This document shows positions 34,932-43,978 of a DNA stretch of 64,000 nt, in pieces. Under the pieces are notes generated by a model. That model searched no databases. It saw nothing but the letters and a program-made list of their open reading frames with translations, and was not told where the DNA came from. A program made the position numbers and the translations under genes. Numbering within the stretch: position 1 is the stretch's first letter; each line of letters opens with the position of its first letter. Source of the stretch: Rhodobacteraceae bacterium M385. Lineage in GTDB: Bacteria; Pseudomonadota; Alphaproteobacteria; Rhodobacterales; Rhodobacteraceae. The stretch lies in contig CP081102.1 in assembly GCA_025141835.1 (NCBI GenBank), positions 2,542,001-2,606,000 of the forward strand, read 5' to 3'.

Positions 34932-35956
34932 TGACGTGGCACTTGGCCGTCAACGCCGGGTCGTCGTCTTTAAAGATTGCGGCCTTCGGCGATGACGGTA
35001 CGCCCCTCTCCAGTCGGACACTGGCCGAGGTTGATGCAGGTACCCTCGGGGCGGGAGCATTCGCCGCTGCCGTGGGTGATCTACAGATGGCGGGGCCGCC
35101 TACGGCAATCGGGCACCGCGTCGTTCATGGCCTGCACCTTAGCGCGCCCTCCCGCCTTACCCCGGACGTCCGCGGCGTGATCGAGCAGGCCTCGGCCTTC
35201 GCGCCGCTCCACAATCCTCCAGCGCTGAACCTGATGGACCTTTGCGCCCAAGCGTTTCCTCAAGCGGCGCAATTGGCTTGCTTCGACACCGCTTTCCACG
35301 CCGCGAACCCCGATCTGGCCACGACACTGCCCCTTCCCGAACCCCTTCGTGCAGCGGGCATTCGGCGTTACGGGTTTCACGGCCTCTCCTACTCTTCGCT
35401 CGTGCGCCGGTTCACGGCGCAGACCGATATGCCTTTGCCTGCCCGAACGCTTATGGCCCACTTGGGCGCGGGTGCCTCGCTTGCGGCGGTGCGCGATGGC
35501 GTCGGCGTCGCCACAACAATGGGTTTTTCGCCCTTGGACGGATTGCCCATGGCAACCCGATCGGGCGCGATGGACCCCGGCGTGATCTTTCACTTGCTAC
35601 GCGAAGGCCACACGCCAGAGGCCGTGGAACATTTGCTGACGCGCGAAAGTGGCCTTACCGGGCTGGCGGGCAGCGGATCCATGAAGGACTTGATGGCCCG
35701 AGATGATGCAGAAGCCCGCTTTGCTGTGGATCACTATGTGCATTGGGTCCAACGCCACGCGGGCGCGATGTGCGCCGCTATGGGCGGGATCGACGCCATG
35801 GTTTTCACGGGCGGCATCGGCGAAAATGCCGCCGCCTTGCGCGACAGGATTACGGCGGGCCTCTCTTGGACCGGCCTGAAACAAGAAAGCGTCTTCGTCA
35901 TTGCCGCCGACGAAGAAGGAGAGATTGCAGCCGCCCTGCGTGCCCTTGCGTTCTGA
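34931..35956 (+). CDS. ackA: Acetate kinase
   Basis: 341 residues, shorter than the usual 395-400. Motifs: LAVNAGSSSLKIAAFG at the start, GHRVVHG, FDTAFH, RYGFHGLSY, MAHLGAGASLAAVRDG, SGAMDPGVIF and FTGGIGENAA. In this operon it can use the acetyl phosphate made by Xsc to form ATP and acetate. Taurine operons more often carry pta, making acetyl-CoA, and no pta is seen here. Start ATG 34931 overlaps the xsc stop (TGATG); a GTG one codon earlier is possible. Confidence 0.92.
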   Translation: MTWHLAVNAGSSSLKIAAFGDDGTPLSSRTLAEVDAGTLGAGAFAAAVGDLQMAGPPTAIGHRVVHGLHLSAPSRLTPDVRGVIEQASAFAPLHNPPALNLMDLCAQAFPQAAQLACFDTAFHAANPDLATTLPLPEPLRAAGIRRYGFHGLSYSSLVRRFTAQTDMPLPARTLMAHLGAGASLAAVRDGVGVATTMGFSPLDGLPMATRSGAMDPGVIFHLLREGHTPEAVEHLLTRESGLTGLAGSGSMKDLMARDDAEARFAVDHYVHWVQRHAGAMCAAMGGIDAMVFTGGIGENAAALRDRITAGLSWTGLKQESVFVIAADEEGEIAAALRALAF

Positions 35957-35962
35957 CCCGCC

Positions 35963-35997
35963 TTCTGGCCCTAACCATCGTCCCTTCTGGCCCTACT
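35963..35997 (+). promoter_or_regulatory. Putative TauR operator upstream of the tpa-type gene
   Basis: TTCTGGCCCTAAC (35963-35975) and TTCTGGCCCTACT (35985-35997) are direct repeats exactly 22 bp apart, about 75-105 bp before the aminotransferase start. A weaker TTCTGACCC lies at 35951. The layout is the same as before xsc. Confidence 0.7.
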
Positions 35998-36069
35998 CAG
36001 ACTCAGCAACCAAGGTGAATTTTGCGCATCGTATTCATGTCCCGCGGGGCATTTTGAGGAGGGTCCACC

Positions 36070-37401
36070 ATGGCCTATGATGCAACGAATTCACTTGAAG
36101 CCCACTGGATGCCGTTCACGGATAACCGTGGCTTCAAAGAAGACCCGCGCCTTGTGGTGCGGGCGGAAGGCGTCCACCTTTACGACCATAAGGGCGGCCA
36201 ATTGTTGGACGGGTCCAGCGGACTGTTTTGCAGCCCCGCGGGCCATTGCCACCCCAAAATTGCCGAGGCCGTCGCCAAGCAGATGACGGAATACACCTAC
36301 GTGATGCCGTTCCAAGTGGGTCACCCCGGATCGTTCGCGCTGGCCGAAAAGATCAGCCGCATGTTGCCCGAAAAGATGAACCATGTGTTCTTCACCAACT
36401 CCGGCTCTGAATCCGTGGATACGGCGATGAAGATCGTCATGGCCTATTGGAACGCGCGCGGCGAGTCGCGCCCCCGTTTCGTGAGCCGTGAGCGGGCTTA
36501 TCATGGCGTGAACATCGGCGGCGTGTCCCTATCTGGCATGGTGAAAAACCGCGACATTTTCCACGCCACGGTTCCCGGCGTCATGATGCTGCGCCACACC
36601 TATGACCCGTCCGAGACGTTCATCCCCGGTGGCCATTCCGAACATAACGGCGAAGAACTCGCCAATGATCTGGAGCGGATGGCCCAGACCTATGGCGGCA
36701 ACAACATCGCCGCCGTGTTTGTAGAGCCCGTGGCCGGTTCCACCGGTGCGCTGCCGCCCCCCAAAGGTTATTTGCAACGCCTGCGCAAGATTTGTGACGG
36801 CTACGGAATTTTGCTGGTGTTTGATGAGGTTATCACCGGTTTCGGCCGCATGGGCACCGCCTTTGCCGCGCAGAAATATGGTGTGGAGCCGGACATCATC
36901 ACCATGGCCAAAGCGCTCACCAACGGCTCCATCCCCATGGGCGCCGTGGCCTGCCGCGATGACATTTACGAGACCGTCGTGGGTAGTTCCAAGCGCGGAT
37001 TGACCGAGTTTTTCCACGGCTACACCTATTCCGGCCACCCCGCCGCCTGCGCCGCCGGCAACGCCATGATGGATATCATCGAGGAGGAAAGCCTGTTCCA
37101 GCGCGCCGCCGACATGATCCCGTATTTTGAGAAATCTCTGATGGACGGCCTCAAGGATCACGAGATGATCAAGGACATCCGCGTCGCGGGCCTGATGGCA
37201 GGCGTCGAAGTCCACGCCGAGGGCGGCCCCGGTATGCGGGGGACCGAACTGCAAAAGCGCATGTTCTGGGATGGTCTTTCCGTCAAATTTACCGGCGATA
37301 ACGCAATCATTGCGCCGCAATATATCTCGACCCGCGAAAACGTGGACGAGATCGTTGGCCGCTTCCGCAAAACGCTCGACCATATGCTGGCGCACGGCTA
37401 G
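36070..37401 (+). CDS. tpa: Taurine-pyruvate aminotransferase type (omega-amino-acid:pyruvate aminotransferase family)
   Basis: 443-residue class III PLP aminotransferase. Landmarks: SLEAHWMPFTDNRGFK, LFCSPAGHCHPKIAEAV, FFTNSGSESVDTAMK, FDEVITGFGRMG and the PLP-lysine segment TMAKALTNGSIPMGAV. The family includes beta-alanine and taurine aminotransferases; the neighbourhood (xsc, tauR and a shared operator) makes taurine deamination to sulfoacetaldehyde the likely reaction, with pyruvate as acceptor. GAGGAGG lies before the ATG. Confidence 0.82.
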   Translation: MAYDATNSLEAHWMPFTDNRGFKEDPRLVVRAEGVHLYDHKGGQLLDGSSGLFCSPAGHCHPKIAEAVAKQMTEYTYVMPFQVGHPGSFALAEKISRMLPEKMNHVFFTNSGSESVDTAMKIVMAYWNARGESRPRFVSRERAYHGVNIGGVSLSGMVKNRDIFHATVPGVMMLRHTYDPSETFIPGGHSEHNGEELANDLERMAQTYGGNNIAAVFVEPVAGSTGALPPPKGYLQRLRKICDGYGILLVFDEVITGFGRMGTAFAAQKYGVEPDIITMAKALTNGSIPMGAVACRDDIYETVVGSSKRGLTEFFHGYTYSGHPAACAAGNAMMDIIEEESLFQRAADMIPYFEKSLMDGLKDHEMIKDIRVAGLMAGVEVHAEGGPGMRGTELQKRMFWDGLSVKFTGDNAIIAPQYISTRENVDEIVGRFRKTLDHMLAHG

Positions 37402-37469
37402 CATTTTCGGGCGGGCTGTCGTGGCCCGCTCGCCTCTCCTCTCTCTCCTCCTGACCGGGTTTCCATCAC

Positions 37470-39908
37470 ATGACCAAAGTCCCCTCTCACGCCCGCGTCG
37501 TTATCGTCGGCGGCGGCGTCGCTGGCTGTTCCGTGGCCTATCACCTGACGAAACTGGGTTGGAAAGATGTGGTTTTGCTGGAACGCAAGCGCCTGACAAG
37601 CGGGACGACATGGCACGCGGCAGGTCTGATCGCGCAGTTGCGCGCGACCAAGAACATGACCCGGCTGGCGAAGTATAGCCAAGAACTCTACGGCAACTTG
37701 GAAGCTGAAACAGGCGTCGCCACGGGCTTTCGCCGCTGCGGCTCTATCACCATGGCGCTGACAGAACACCGCGCCGAAGAAATCCGCCGCCAAGCCTCGA
37801 TGGCGCGTAGTTTCGGGGTCGAGGTGGAAGAAATCGACGCCGCCGAAGTGCTGCGTCACTACCCTCATGTGAACACCGAAGGCATGACCGCCGCCGTTTG
37901 GCTACCGCTGGATGGCCAAGGCGACCCGGCCAACATCGCGCTATCCATGGCCAAGGGCGCCCGCATGGGCGGCGCGACGGTGTTAGAGAACGTGAAAGTC
38001 ACCGGCGTTGATACCGAAGGTGGAAAGGTTAACGGCGTTAACTGGGAGGCAGACGGCGACAGCGGCACGATCAAAGCCGACATGGTGGTGAACTGCGCCG
38101 GCATGTGGGCGCGCGACTTTGGCCAAATGGCGGGTGTAAACGTGCCGCTGCAAGCCTGCGAACATTTCTACATCGTGACCGAGAGTATCCCTTCGCTCGA
38201 ACAGCTCCCCGTGCTGCGCGTCCCCGACGAATGCGCCTACTACAAGGAAGACGCGGGCAAGATGCTTTTGGGCGCGTTCGAGCCTGTCTCCAAGCCCTGG
38301 GGCCCGATCCCCGAAGACTTCGAGTTCGATCAATTGCCCGAGGATTTTGACCACTTCGAGCCGATCTTGGAAAACGCCATTGAACGGATGCCCATGTTGG
38401 CCGAAGCGGGCATTCATACCTTCTTTAACGGTCCCGAAAGCTTTACCCCCGATGATGCCTACCACATGGGCCCCGCGCCCGAGGTTGACGGCTATTGGGT
38501 CTGCGCGGGCTTCAACTCCATCGGTATCCAATCGGCGGGCGGCGCCGGTTGGGCGCTGGCGGAATGGATGGAAAACGGCATTCCCCCCTTCGATGTGGGC
38601 GACGTGGACATCCGCCGGATGCAGCCGTTCCAACGCAACAAGCGCTACCTGAAGGAACGGGCCTCTGAAACGCTCGGCCTGCTTTACGCCGACCATTACC
38701 CCAACCGCCAGAAAGCCACCGCCCGGGGCGTCCGGCGCACACCTCTGCACGAACACCTCAAGGCCCAGGGCGCTGTGTTCGGGGAACTTGCCGGATGGGA
38801 ACGCGCCAACTGGTTCGCCAATGAAGACCAAGAACGGGAATACAAATACGACTGGAAAGGCCAGAACTGGTTCGCCAACCAGGCCCAGGAACACAGCGCC
38901 GTGCGCGAGGCTGTGGGCATGTACGACATGTCCTCCTTCGGCAAGATCCGCGTCGACGGCCCCGACGCCGAGGCCTTCCTCAACCGCATCGCGGGCGGCG
39001 ACATGTCCGTTCCCGTGGGCAAGATCGTCTACACTCAATTCCTCAACCCCCGCGGCGGGATCGAGGCCGACGTGACCATCACCCGCCTCGGCCGCGACAG
39101 CTATTTCATCGTCACCCCCGCCGCGACACTGATCCGCGACATGGCATGGCTCAAGATGAACCGCCGCGACGAAATCGTGGTCCTCACCGATATGACCGCC
39201 TCCGAGGCCGTTATCGCCGTCATGGGCCCGCACGCGCGCGACCTGATGCGATCCGTCAGCCCCAACGACTGGTCAAATGAGGCCTTCCCCTTCGGCACCG
39301 CGCAAGAGATCGAAATCGGCCTCGGCATCGCGCGCGCCCACCGGGTCACCTATGTGGGCGAGTTGGGGTGGGAGATCTACGTCTCTGCCGATCAAGCCGC
39401 CCATGTCTTCGAAACCCTCCACGCCGCCGGCGCCGACCACGGATTGCGCCTGTGTGGCATGCACATGATGGACAGCGCCCGGATCGAAAAAGCCTTCCGT
39501 CACTTCGGCCATGACATTACTGGCGAAGATCACGTCGTCGAAGCGGGCCTGGGCTTCGCCGTCGCCAAGAACAAAACCAACTTCATCGGTGCCGATGCCG
39601 TAGCCAAAAAACGTGAAGAGGGCCTGCAAATGCGCTTGGTCCAATTCAAACTGACCGATCCCGAGCCCATGCTCTTCCACGCCGAGCCGATTATCCGCAA
39701 CGGCGAAGTCGTCAGCTACATCACCTCCGGCAACTACGGCCACACCCTCGGCGGTGCCATCGGCTTGGGCTATGTCCCCTGCCCCGGTGAGACCCCAGCA
39801 GAAATGCTGGCCTCCACCTTTGAGATCGAAGTCGCCGGCACCCGCATTAAGGCCCAGGCCTCCACACGCCCCATGTACGACCCAAAATCCGAACGGGCCC
39901 GCGCCTGA
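37470..39908 (+). CDS. Dimethylglycine-dehydrogenase-like FAD oxidoreductase/GcvT fusion
   Basis: 812 residues. An N-terminal DAO-type FAD domain has VVIVGGGVAGCSVAYHL and the TSGTTWHAAGLIAQLR stretch that contains the covalent flavin histidine in DMGDH. The GcvT aminomethyltransferase domain follows from about residue 430 (GKIRVDGPDAEAFLNRIAGGD, YVGELGWEIYV, MDSARIEKAFR), with its C-terminal barrel to the end. Such enzymes oxidatively demethylate N-methylated amines and pass the methyl group to tetrahydrofolate. It sits 68 bp after the tpa-type gene inside the taurine block, so an N-methylated taurine is a possible substrate, as are dimethylglycine or sarcosine. Confidence 0.85.
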   Translation: MTKVPSHARVVIVGGGVAGCSVAYHLTKLGWKDVVLLERKRLTSGTTWHAAGLIAQLRATKNMTRLAKYSQELYGNLEAETGVATGFRRCGSITMALTEHRAEEIRRQASMARSFGVEVEEIDAAEVLRHYPHVNTEGMTAAVWLPLDGQGDPANIALSMAKGARMGGATVLENVKVTGVDTEGGKVNGVNWEADGDSGTIKADMVVNCAGMWARDFGQMAGVNVPLQACEHFYIVTESIPSLEQLPVLRVPDECAYYKEDAGKMLLGAFEPVSKPWGPIPEDFEFDQLPEDFDHFEPILENAIERMPMLAEAGIHTFFNGPESFTPDDAYHMGPAPEVDGYWVCAGFNSIGIQSAGGAGWALAEWMENGIPPFDVGDVDIRRMQPFQRNKRYLKERASETLGLLYADHYPNRQKATARGVRRTPLHEHLKAQGAVFGELAGWERANWFANEDQEREYKYDWKGQNWFANQAQEHSAVREAVGMYDMSSFGKIRVDGPDAEAFLNRIAGGDMSVPVGKIVYTQFLNPRGGIEADVTITRLGRDSYFIVTPAATLIRDMAWLKMNRRDEIVVLTDMTASEAVIAVMGPHARDLMRSVSPNDWSNEAFPFGTAQEIEIGLGIARAHRVTYVGELGWEIYVSADQAAHVFETLHAAGADHGLRLCGMHMMDSARIEKAFRHFGHDITGEDHVVEAGLGFAVAKNKTNFIGADAVAKKREEGLQMRLVQFKLTDPEPMLFHAEPIIRNGEVVSYITSGNYGHTLGGAIGLGYVPCPGETPAEMLASTFEIEVAGTRIKAQASTRPMYDPKSERARA

Positions 39909-39972
39909 GATCCGCACCCGAACGCGCGAGGCCGCTCCTTCATCTTGGCAAATACACCTCTGGGGGGAACGT

Positions 39973-40010
39973 CTTTTTCCCCGGAAAAAGGCGTGGGGGG
40001 CTAGCCCCCC
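39973..40010. terminator. Hairpins between convergent genes
   Basis: CTTTTTCC/GGAAAAAG (39973-39980 with 39983-39990) and the perfect palindrome GGGGGGCTAGCCCCCC (39995-40010) lie between two converging genes. They probably terminate transcription in both directions. The preceding CATCTTGGCAAATACACCTC looks like a family intergenic repeat, but I cannot confirm that here. Confidence 0.5.
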
Positions 40011-40043
40011 TGCACCGCCAACCTCGTCCCCAACACCAGCAAG

Positions 40044-41519
40044 TCACCCCATCTCGGCGATGGTCTCGGCAAGCAATGCCACCCCATCGGCGATCCGTGC
40101 CGTCTCTATGGTCGCAAACCCCAACCGCAGCCTGTTGCGCGGTGCGCCCTCACAGGCGTAAAACGCCGATCCTGCCTCGATCAACACGCTCTTTTTGCGA
40201 AGCGCCACGGCGAGGGCGTCCGCATCCATCCCCTCTGGCCCCAACATCCACAGCGTTGTTCCCCCTGTGGCCCGACTCAAAGCAGGCGTTAACTCGTTCT
40301 CCGCCAGTGCCGCCCGCAGCACCTCATTGCGCCGCGCCATTCGCGTGCGCATCCGGCGCGAATGGCTGTTGTAATGCCCCTCTGACAGGAAGTAGGCCAC
40401 CGTGCGCTGGGTCAGCCCCGGGGGATGGCGCTCTGACAAGGTCCGCACCGCCCGCGCATGTTCCACAAACCGCGCGTCCGCCGTCAAATACCCCAACCGC
40501 AGGCCCGGAAAGATCGATTTGGAAAAACTCCCCACATAGACAACCCGCCCCTGCTGATCCAACGAGCGTAACGCCGGAAGCGACGGCGAAGCGTAGCTCA
40601 TCTCGTAATCGTAATCGTCCTCAATCACGATGAAATCGCCCGCCTCGGCCCGCTCCAACAAGGCGCGGCGGCGGGCCATGGACATGGTCGCGCCGGTGGG
40701 GGCTTGGTGAGACGGCGTCACAAACACTGCTCTGACCCCATCGGGGATCCGATCCACCTGCATCCCGTCGCGATCCACCGGCACCGGATGGATGGTCAGC
40801 CCCTGTTGGCGCAGCAGGTTGCGTAACTCTGGATAGCCCGGCTCCTCCATCGCGACATCGCCGCCATTCCCGCCAAAGAGCACCTGCACCGTCAGCCACA
40901 GCGCATTCTGCGCCCCCGCCGTTACCAGCACTTCATCCACCGTCGCGGCAACGCCGCGCCCGGACACCGAGCGTCGTACGATTTGTTCTACAAGAAACGG
41001 ATCGTCGCGGTCGCTGGCGTCATCGGCCACCTGCTCGAAATGCCGCTTCCCCAACCCGCGCCGGACGCAATCACGCCAGTCATCCACCGGAAACCGCGCC
41101 ACGTCGGGCTCCCCGAAAATAAATGGATAGCGAAAGCTACGCCAATCAGCCGGAGAGGCCTGCGCCCCCAATGCTGGCGGCACCGGGCCAAGGCGGGCGC
41201 CCCAATCCAACCGAGCCGCGTCATTGGCCTGCCCCATCGGGCTGACCTCCATCTGCGTCGGCGCATCGCTGGCCACAAAAAAACCGGACCGGGGCAGCGA
41301 CACGATATAGCCCGTGGACAGCAGGCTTTCATAGGCAAGGCTGACGGTTATGCGACTGATTCCAAGGTGTTGCGCCAAGGCGCGTGTGGCGGGCAACCGG
41401 TCGCCGGGCGCAAAGCGCCGGTCCCAAATGGCGCGGGTAATCGCGTCCTTCAGACGTGTCTGAAGACCCACGTTTGCATCTTCCGGCAGGAAGATATGGT
41501 GCTCGGAAATGATGGCCAT
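40044..41519 (-). CDS. tauR: TauR, MocR/GntR-type transcriptional regulator with aminotransferase-like domain
   Basis: 491 residues. The winged-helix GntR head has LQTRLKDAITRAIWDRRFAPGDRLPATRALAQHLGISRITVSLAYE; a long class I aminotransferase-like domain follows, with VLVTAGAQNALWL, FIVIEDDYDYEMSY and the PLP lysine in VGSFSKSIFPGLRLGY. MocR regulators of this type sense taurine through PLP and activate tpa and xsc. ATG 41519 begins the regulator; the 119-residue upstream extension in frame is not plausible. Its own upstream region has operator-like sites. Confidence 0.88.
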   Translation of the reverse strand: MAIISEHHIFLPEDANVGLQTRLKDAITRAIWDRRFAPGDRLPATRALAQHLGISRITVSLAYESLLSTGYIVSLPRSGFFVASDAPTQMEVSPMGQANDAARLDWGARLGPVPPALGAQASPADWRSFRYPFIFGEPDVARFPVDDWRDCVRRGLGKRHFEQVADDASDRDDPFLVEQIVRRSVSGRGVAATVDEVLVTAGAQNALWLTVQVLFGGNGGDVAMEEPGYPELRNLLRQQGLTIHPVPVDRDGMQVDRIPDGVRAVFVTPSHQAPTGATMSMARRRALLERAEAGDFIVIEDDYDYEMSYASPSLPALRSLDQQGRVVYVGSFSKSIFPGLRLGYLTADARFVEHARAVRTLSERHPPGLTQRTVAYFLSEGHYNSHSRRMRTRMARRNEVLRAALAENELTPALSRATGGTTLWMLGPEGMDADALAVALRKKSVLIEAGSAFYACEGAPRNRLRLGFATIETARIADGVALLAETIAEMG

Positions 41520-41536
41520 AGAGACTCGCAAAAATG

Positions 41537-41578
41537 ATAAGGCCAGAATGGGAAATTCTGCATGAAACAACAAGGCCA
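41537..41578 (-). promoter_or_regulatory. TauR-like sites upstream of tauR
   Basis: On the minus strand, TGGCCTTAT (41537-41545) and TGGCCTTGT (41570-41578) are direct repeats 33 bp apart, or three helical turns, just before the tauR start. Autoregulation is possible. They are less exact than the xsc and tpa sites. Confidence 0.4.
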
Positions 41579-41649
41579 AGCGTCGTCTTGGGGTTGCCAA
41601 TATCCCCCGCCCATGGTGCTTTCCCGTGACCGTAAAGGAGCCGCACCTG

Positions 41650-42681
41650 ATGTCCCAATATACCGCCAATACCTCGCCCAATGGTCCCGTCCTTGCAGAC
41701 CTGCGTTCAGACACCGTCACGCAGCCGTGCGAGCAGATGCGCAAGGCCATGGCCGCCGCTGTGGTGGGCGACGATGTGTATGGCGACGATCCCAACGTGA
41801 ACCGCCTGGAAGCCACCTTGGCCGAGCGTTTGGGCAAGGACGCTGCCCTTTTCGCCCCCTCGGGCACGCAATCCAACCTGCTGGCTATGCTTGCCCATTG
41901 CGGCCGCGGGGAAGAGGTTATCGCGGGCGGCGCGTACCACGTGATCCGCTATGAGGCGGCGGGTGCCTCGGTCTTGGGTGGTGTGGCCTTGCACGCCCTG
42001 GATGCCGCCCCCGACGGCGCGTTGGAAGCCGCCGATATCACCGCTGCGATCAAGGAAGACGACAGCCACCACCCCGTCAGCCGCCTGCTATCGCTGGAAA
42101 ACACCCACAACGGCCAAGCCGTGTCCCTGCCCCGGATGCAGGCCGCCGTGGACGCAGGCCGCGCGGCGGGGTTGAGCCTGCATCTGGACGGCGCCCGGTT
42201 TTTCAACGCAATCACCGCGCTTGAATGCGCAGACTCGGCGCTTGCGGGGCCGTTTGATACCGTGTCGATCTGCCTATCCAAGGGCCTCGGCGCGCCTGTG
42301 GGCTCGGTGCTTGTGGGGCCGAAAGACCTGATCGCGCGGGCGCGGCGGATGCGCAAAATGTTGGGCGGAGGGATGCGCCAAGCGGGCGTTCTGGCCGCTG
42401 CCGGGCTCTACGCGCTGGAGAACAACGTCACCAGATTGGCCGAGGATCATGCCCGCGCAGAAGATCTTGCTGCGCATCTGACCGCCTTGGAATTAGGCGA
42501 CGTCTCGCAAAACACCAACATGGTTTTCCTGACACCGCGCCCGGGGCTGGACCTGCGCCAACTGGCCAGCCACGGCATTCGCACCTCTGCGCCGGAACCT
42601 GCTCTGCGCCTTGTGTTGCACCGCGATGTGACCGACGCGGGCCTCGCGGCCACGAAGGCGGCGTTTACCGCCGTTGCCTAG
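41650..42681 (+). CDS. ltaE: L-threonine aldolase (low-specificity)
   Basis: A 343-residue PLP enzyme splitting threonine or allo-threonine to glycine and acetaldehyde. Landmarks: LADLRSDTVTQPC, VVGDDVYGDDPNVNRLE, FAPSGTQSNLLA, LHLDGARFFNA and the PLP lysine in CLSKGLGAPVGSVL. AAGGAG lies 9 nt before ATG 41650. Divergent from tauR; its end overlaps the next convergent gene by 4 nt. Confidence 0.93.
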   Translation: MSQYTANTSPNGPVLADLRSDTVTQPCEQMRKAMAAAVVGDDVYGDDPNVNRLEATLAERLGKDAALFAPSGTQSNLLAMLAHCGRGEEVIAGGAYHVIRYEAAGASVLGGVALHALDAAPDGALEAADITAAIKEDDSHHPVSRLLSLENTHNGQAVSLPRMQAAVDAGRAAGLSLHLDGARFFNAITALECADSALAGPFDTVSICLSKGLGAPVGSVLVGPKDLIARARRMRKMLGGGMRQAGVLAAAGLYALENNVTRLAEDHARAEDLAAHLTALELGDVSQNTNMVFLTPRPGLDLRQLASHGIRTSAPEPALRLVLHRDVTDAGLAATKAAFTAVA

Positions 42682-42926
42682 GGTGTCGGCCCGCCGCTGC
42701 CCATCATCAGGCTGGCAAGGTAGGGCACCGAAAGACCAAGGGCCACGATCGCGCCCACGATGATAACCCACCGCAAGCCGGACATGACCCGGCGCAAGAC
42801 CTGCTCGACCGCGAACCACGTGAACAGCCCCAAGCCGAAGGCGACCGTCCCCGGAAGGGCGTTAACCGACGAGCCGATTTGTACGATCCAATCGGTCAGA
42901 CCTTGAACGAGAGATGCGAAATCCAT
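42678..42926 (-). CDS. Small two-helix membrane protein
   Basis: 82 residues starting MDFASLVQGLTDWIVQIG, with two hydrophobic helices (about residues 25-41 and 49-70, TVAFGLGLFTWFAVEQVL and LRWVIIVGAIVALGLSVPYLASLMM). Likely an inner-membrane protein of unknown function. The upstream in-frame extension is not used: it has no ribosome site and unusual composition. Confidence 0.6.
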   Translation of the reverse strand: MDFASLVQGLTDWIVQIGSSVNALPGTVAFGLGLFTWFAVEQVLRRVMSGLRWVIIVGAIVALGLSVPYLASLMMGSGGPTP

Positions 42927-43051
42927 GGGTGCTCCGTTTCTTCTGCGCGCAAAGATGTGCCTGAGACGGCCCCGAAGTGCCAGACGTGTTTGGCAAAGGT
43001 GACAAGCGCTGTGGCATTCGCCACAAAGGCGCAACAAAAATGAGGCTTCCC

Positions 43052-43978
43052 ATGAACGATACACTCACCACCCACGATGCGCTGGAAGACCCGCGCAATG
43101 CCGACATCAAGATCTATGTAAACGGCGACATCGTCCACCGCGACGACGCCAAGGTCTCGGTCTATGACAGTGGGTTCTTGTTGGGCGATGGCATGTGGGA
43201 AGGTCTGCGCCTTTATGATGGTGTCTGGAGCTTCTTCGACGATCACATGGACCGCTTTTTCGATAGCTGCAAAGCGGTATCGCTGGATGTGGGCATGGAC
43301 CGCGCGGGCATCTTTGCGGCGCTAGAGGCAACGCGGAAGGCCAACGATATGCACACGGACGTGCATTGCCGCCTGATGCTGACGCGCGGGGTGAAGGTGA
43401 AACCGTTTCAGCACCCGTCGCTTTCACGCTCTGGTCCGACCTTGGTGATTATCTGCGAACACTCCAAACCCGTGGACCGCTTGCATGACGCGGGCATTCG
43501 TCTGGCCACCGTGCCACAGGTGCGCGGCCTGCCGATGAGCCAAGACGCCAAATACAACAGCCACTCAAAGCTAAACTGCGTGATTGCCTGCCTTCAGGCC
43601 GAACAGGCGGGCGCGGATGAAGGCTTAATGCTGGACCCCCATGGCTTTGTGAATACCACGAACGCCTGCAACTTCTTCATCGTGCGCAAGGGCGAGGTTT
43701 GGACCTCAACCGGGGATTACTGCATGAACGGGGTGACGCGTCAGAAGGTGATTGACCTCTGCCACGCCGAGGGCATCACGGTACGAGAGAAGAACTATTC
43801 ACTGTATGAGGCCGTGTCAGCAGACGAGGCGTTCCTGACCGGCACCTTCGGGGCGCAAACCCCCGTGGCCGAGATTGATGGCAAGCCCATCGGCACAATG
43901 GATCGCCCGGTGACCGCCCGCATCCAAGCCGCTTATAAAGCACTGATCGCAAGGCATATTGCCGAGCAGAAAGCCTAG
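43052..43978 (+). CDS. Class IV aminotransferase (branched-chain/D-amino-acid aminotransferase fold)
   Basis: 308 residues: YVNGDIVHRDDAKVSVYDSGFLLGDGMWEGLRLYDG near the start, the PLP lysine in AKYNSHSKLNCVIA, FVNTTNACNFFIV and EAFLTGTFGAQTPV. The fold covers BCAT, D-alanine aminotransferase and aminodeoxychorismate lyase; the exact substrate is not obvious, though the STGDYCMNGVTRQ segment favours a D-amino-acid or BCAT-like enzyme. ATG 43052 has GAGG at 6 nt. It overlaps convergent phnM by 4 nt. Confidence 0.85.
   Translation: MNDTLTTHDALEDPRNADIKIYVNGDIVHRDDAKVSVYDSGFLLGDGMWEGLRLYDGVWSFFDDHMDRFFDSCKAVSLDVGMDRAGIFAALEATRKANDMHTDVHCRLMLTRGVKVKPFQHPSLSRSGPTLVIICEHSKPVDRLHDAGIRLATVPQVRGLPMSQDAKYNSHSKLNCVIACLQAEQAGADEGLMLDPHGFVNTTNACNFFIVRKGEVWTSTGDYCMNGVTRQKVIDLCHAEGITVREKNYSLYEAVSADEAFLTGTFGAQTPVAEIDGKPIGTMDRPVTARIQAAYKALIARHIAEQKA

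Noticed and set aside
37983..39233. Long open frame opposite the DMGDH-like gene
   Set aside because: Shadow of an unambiguous enzyme gene.
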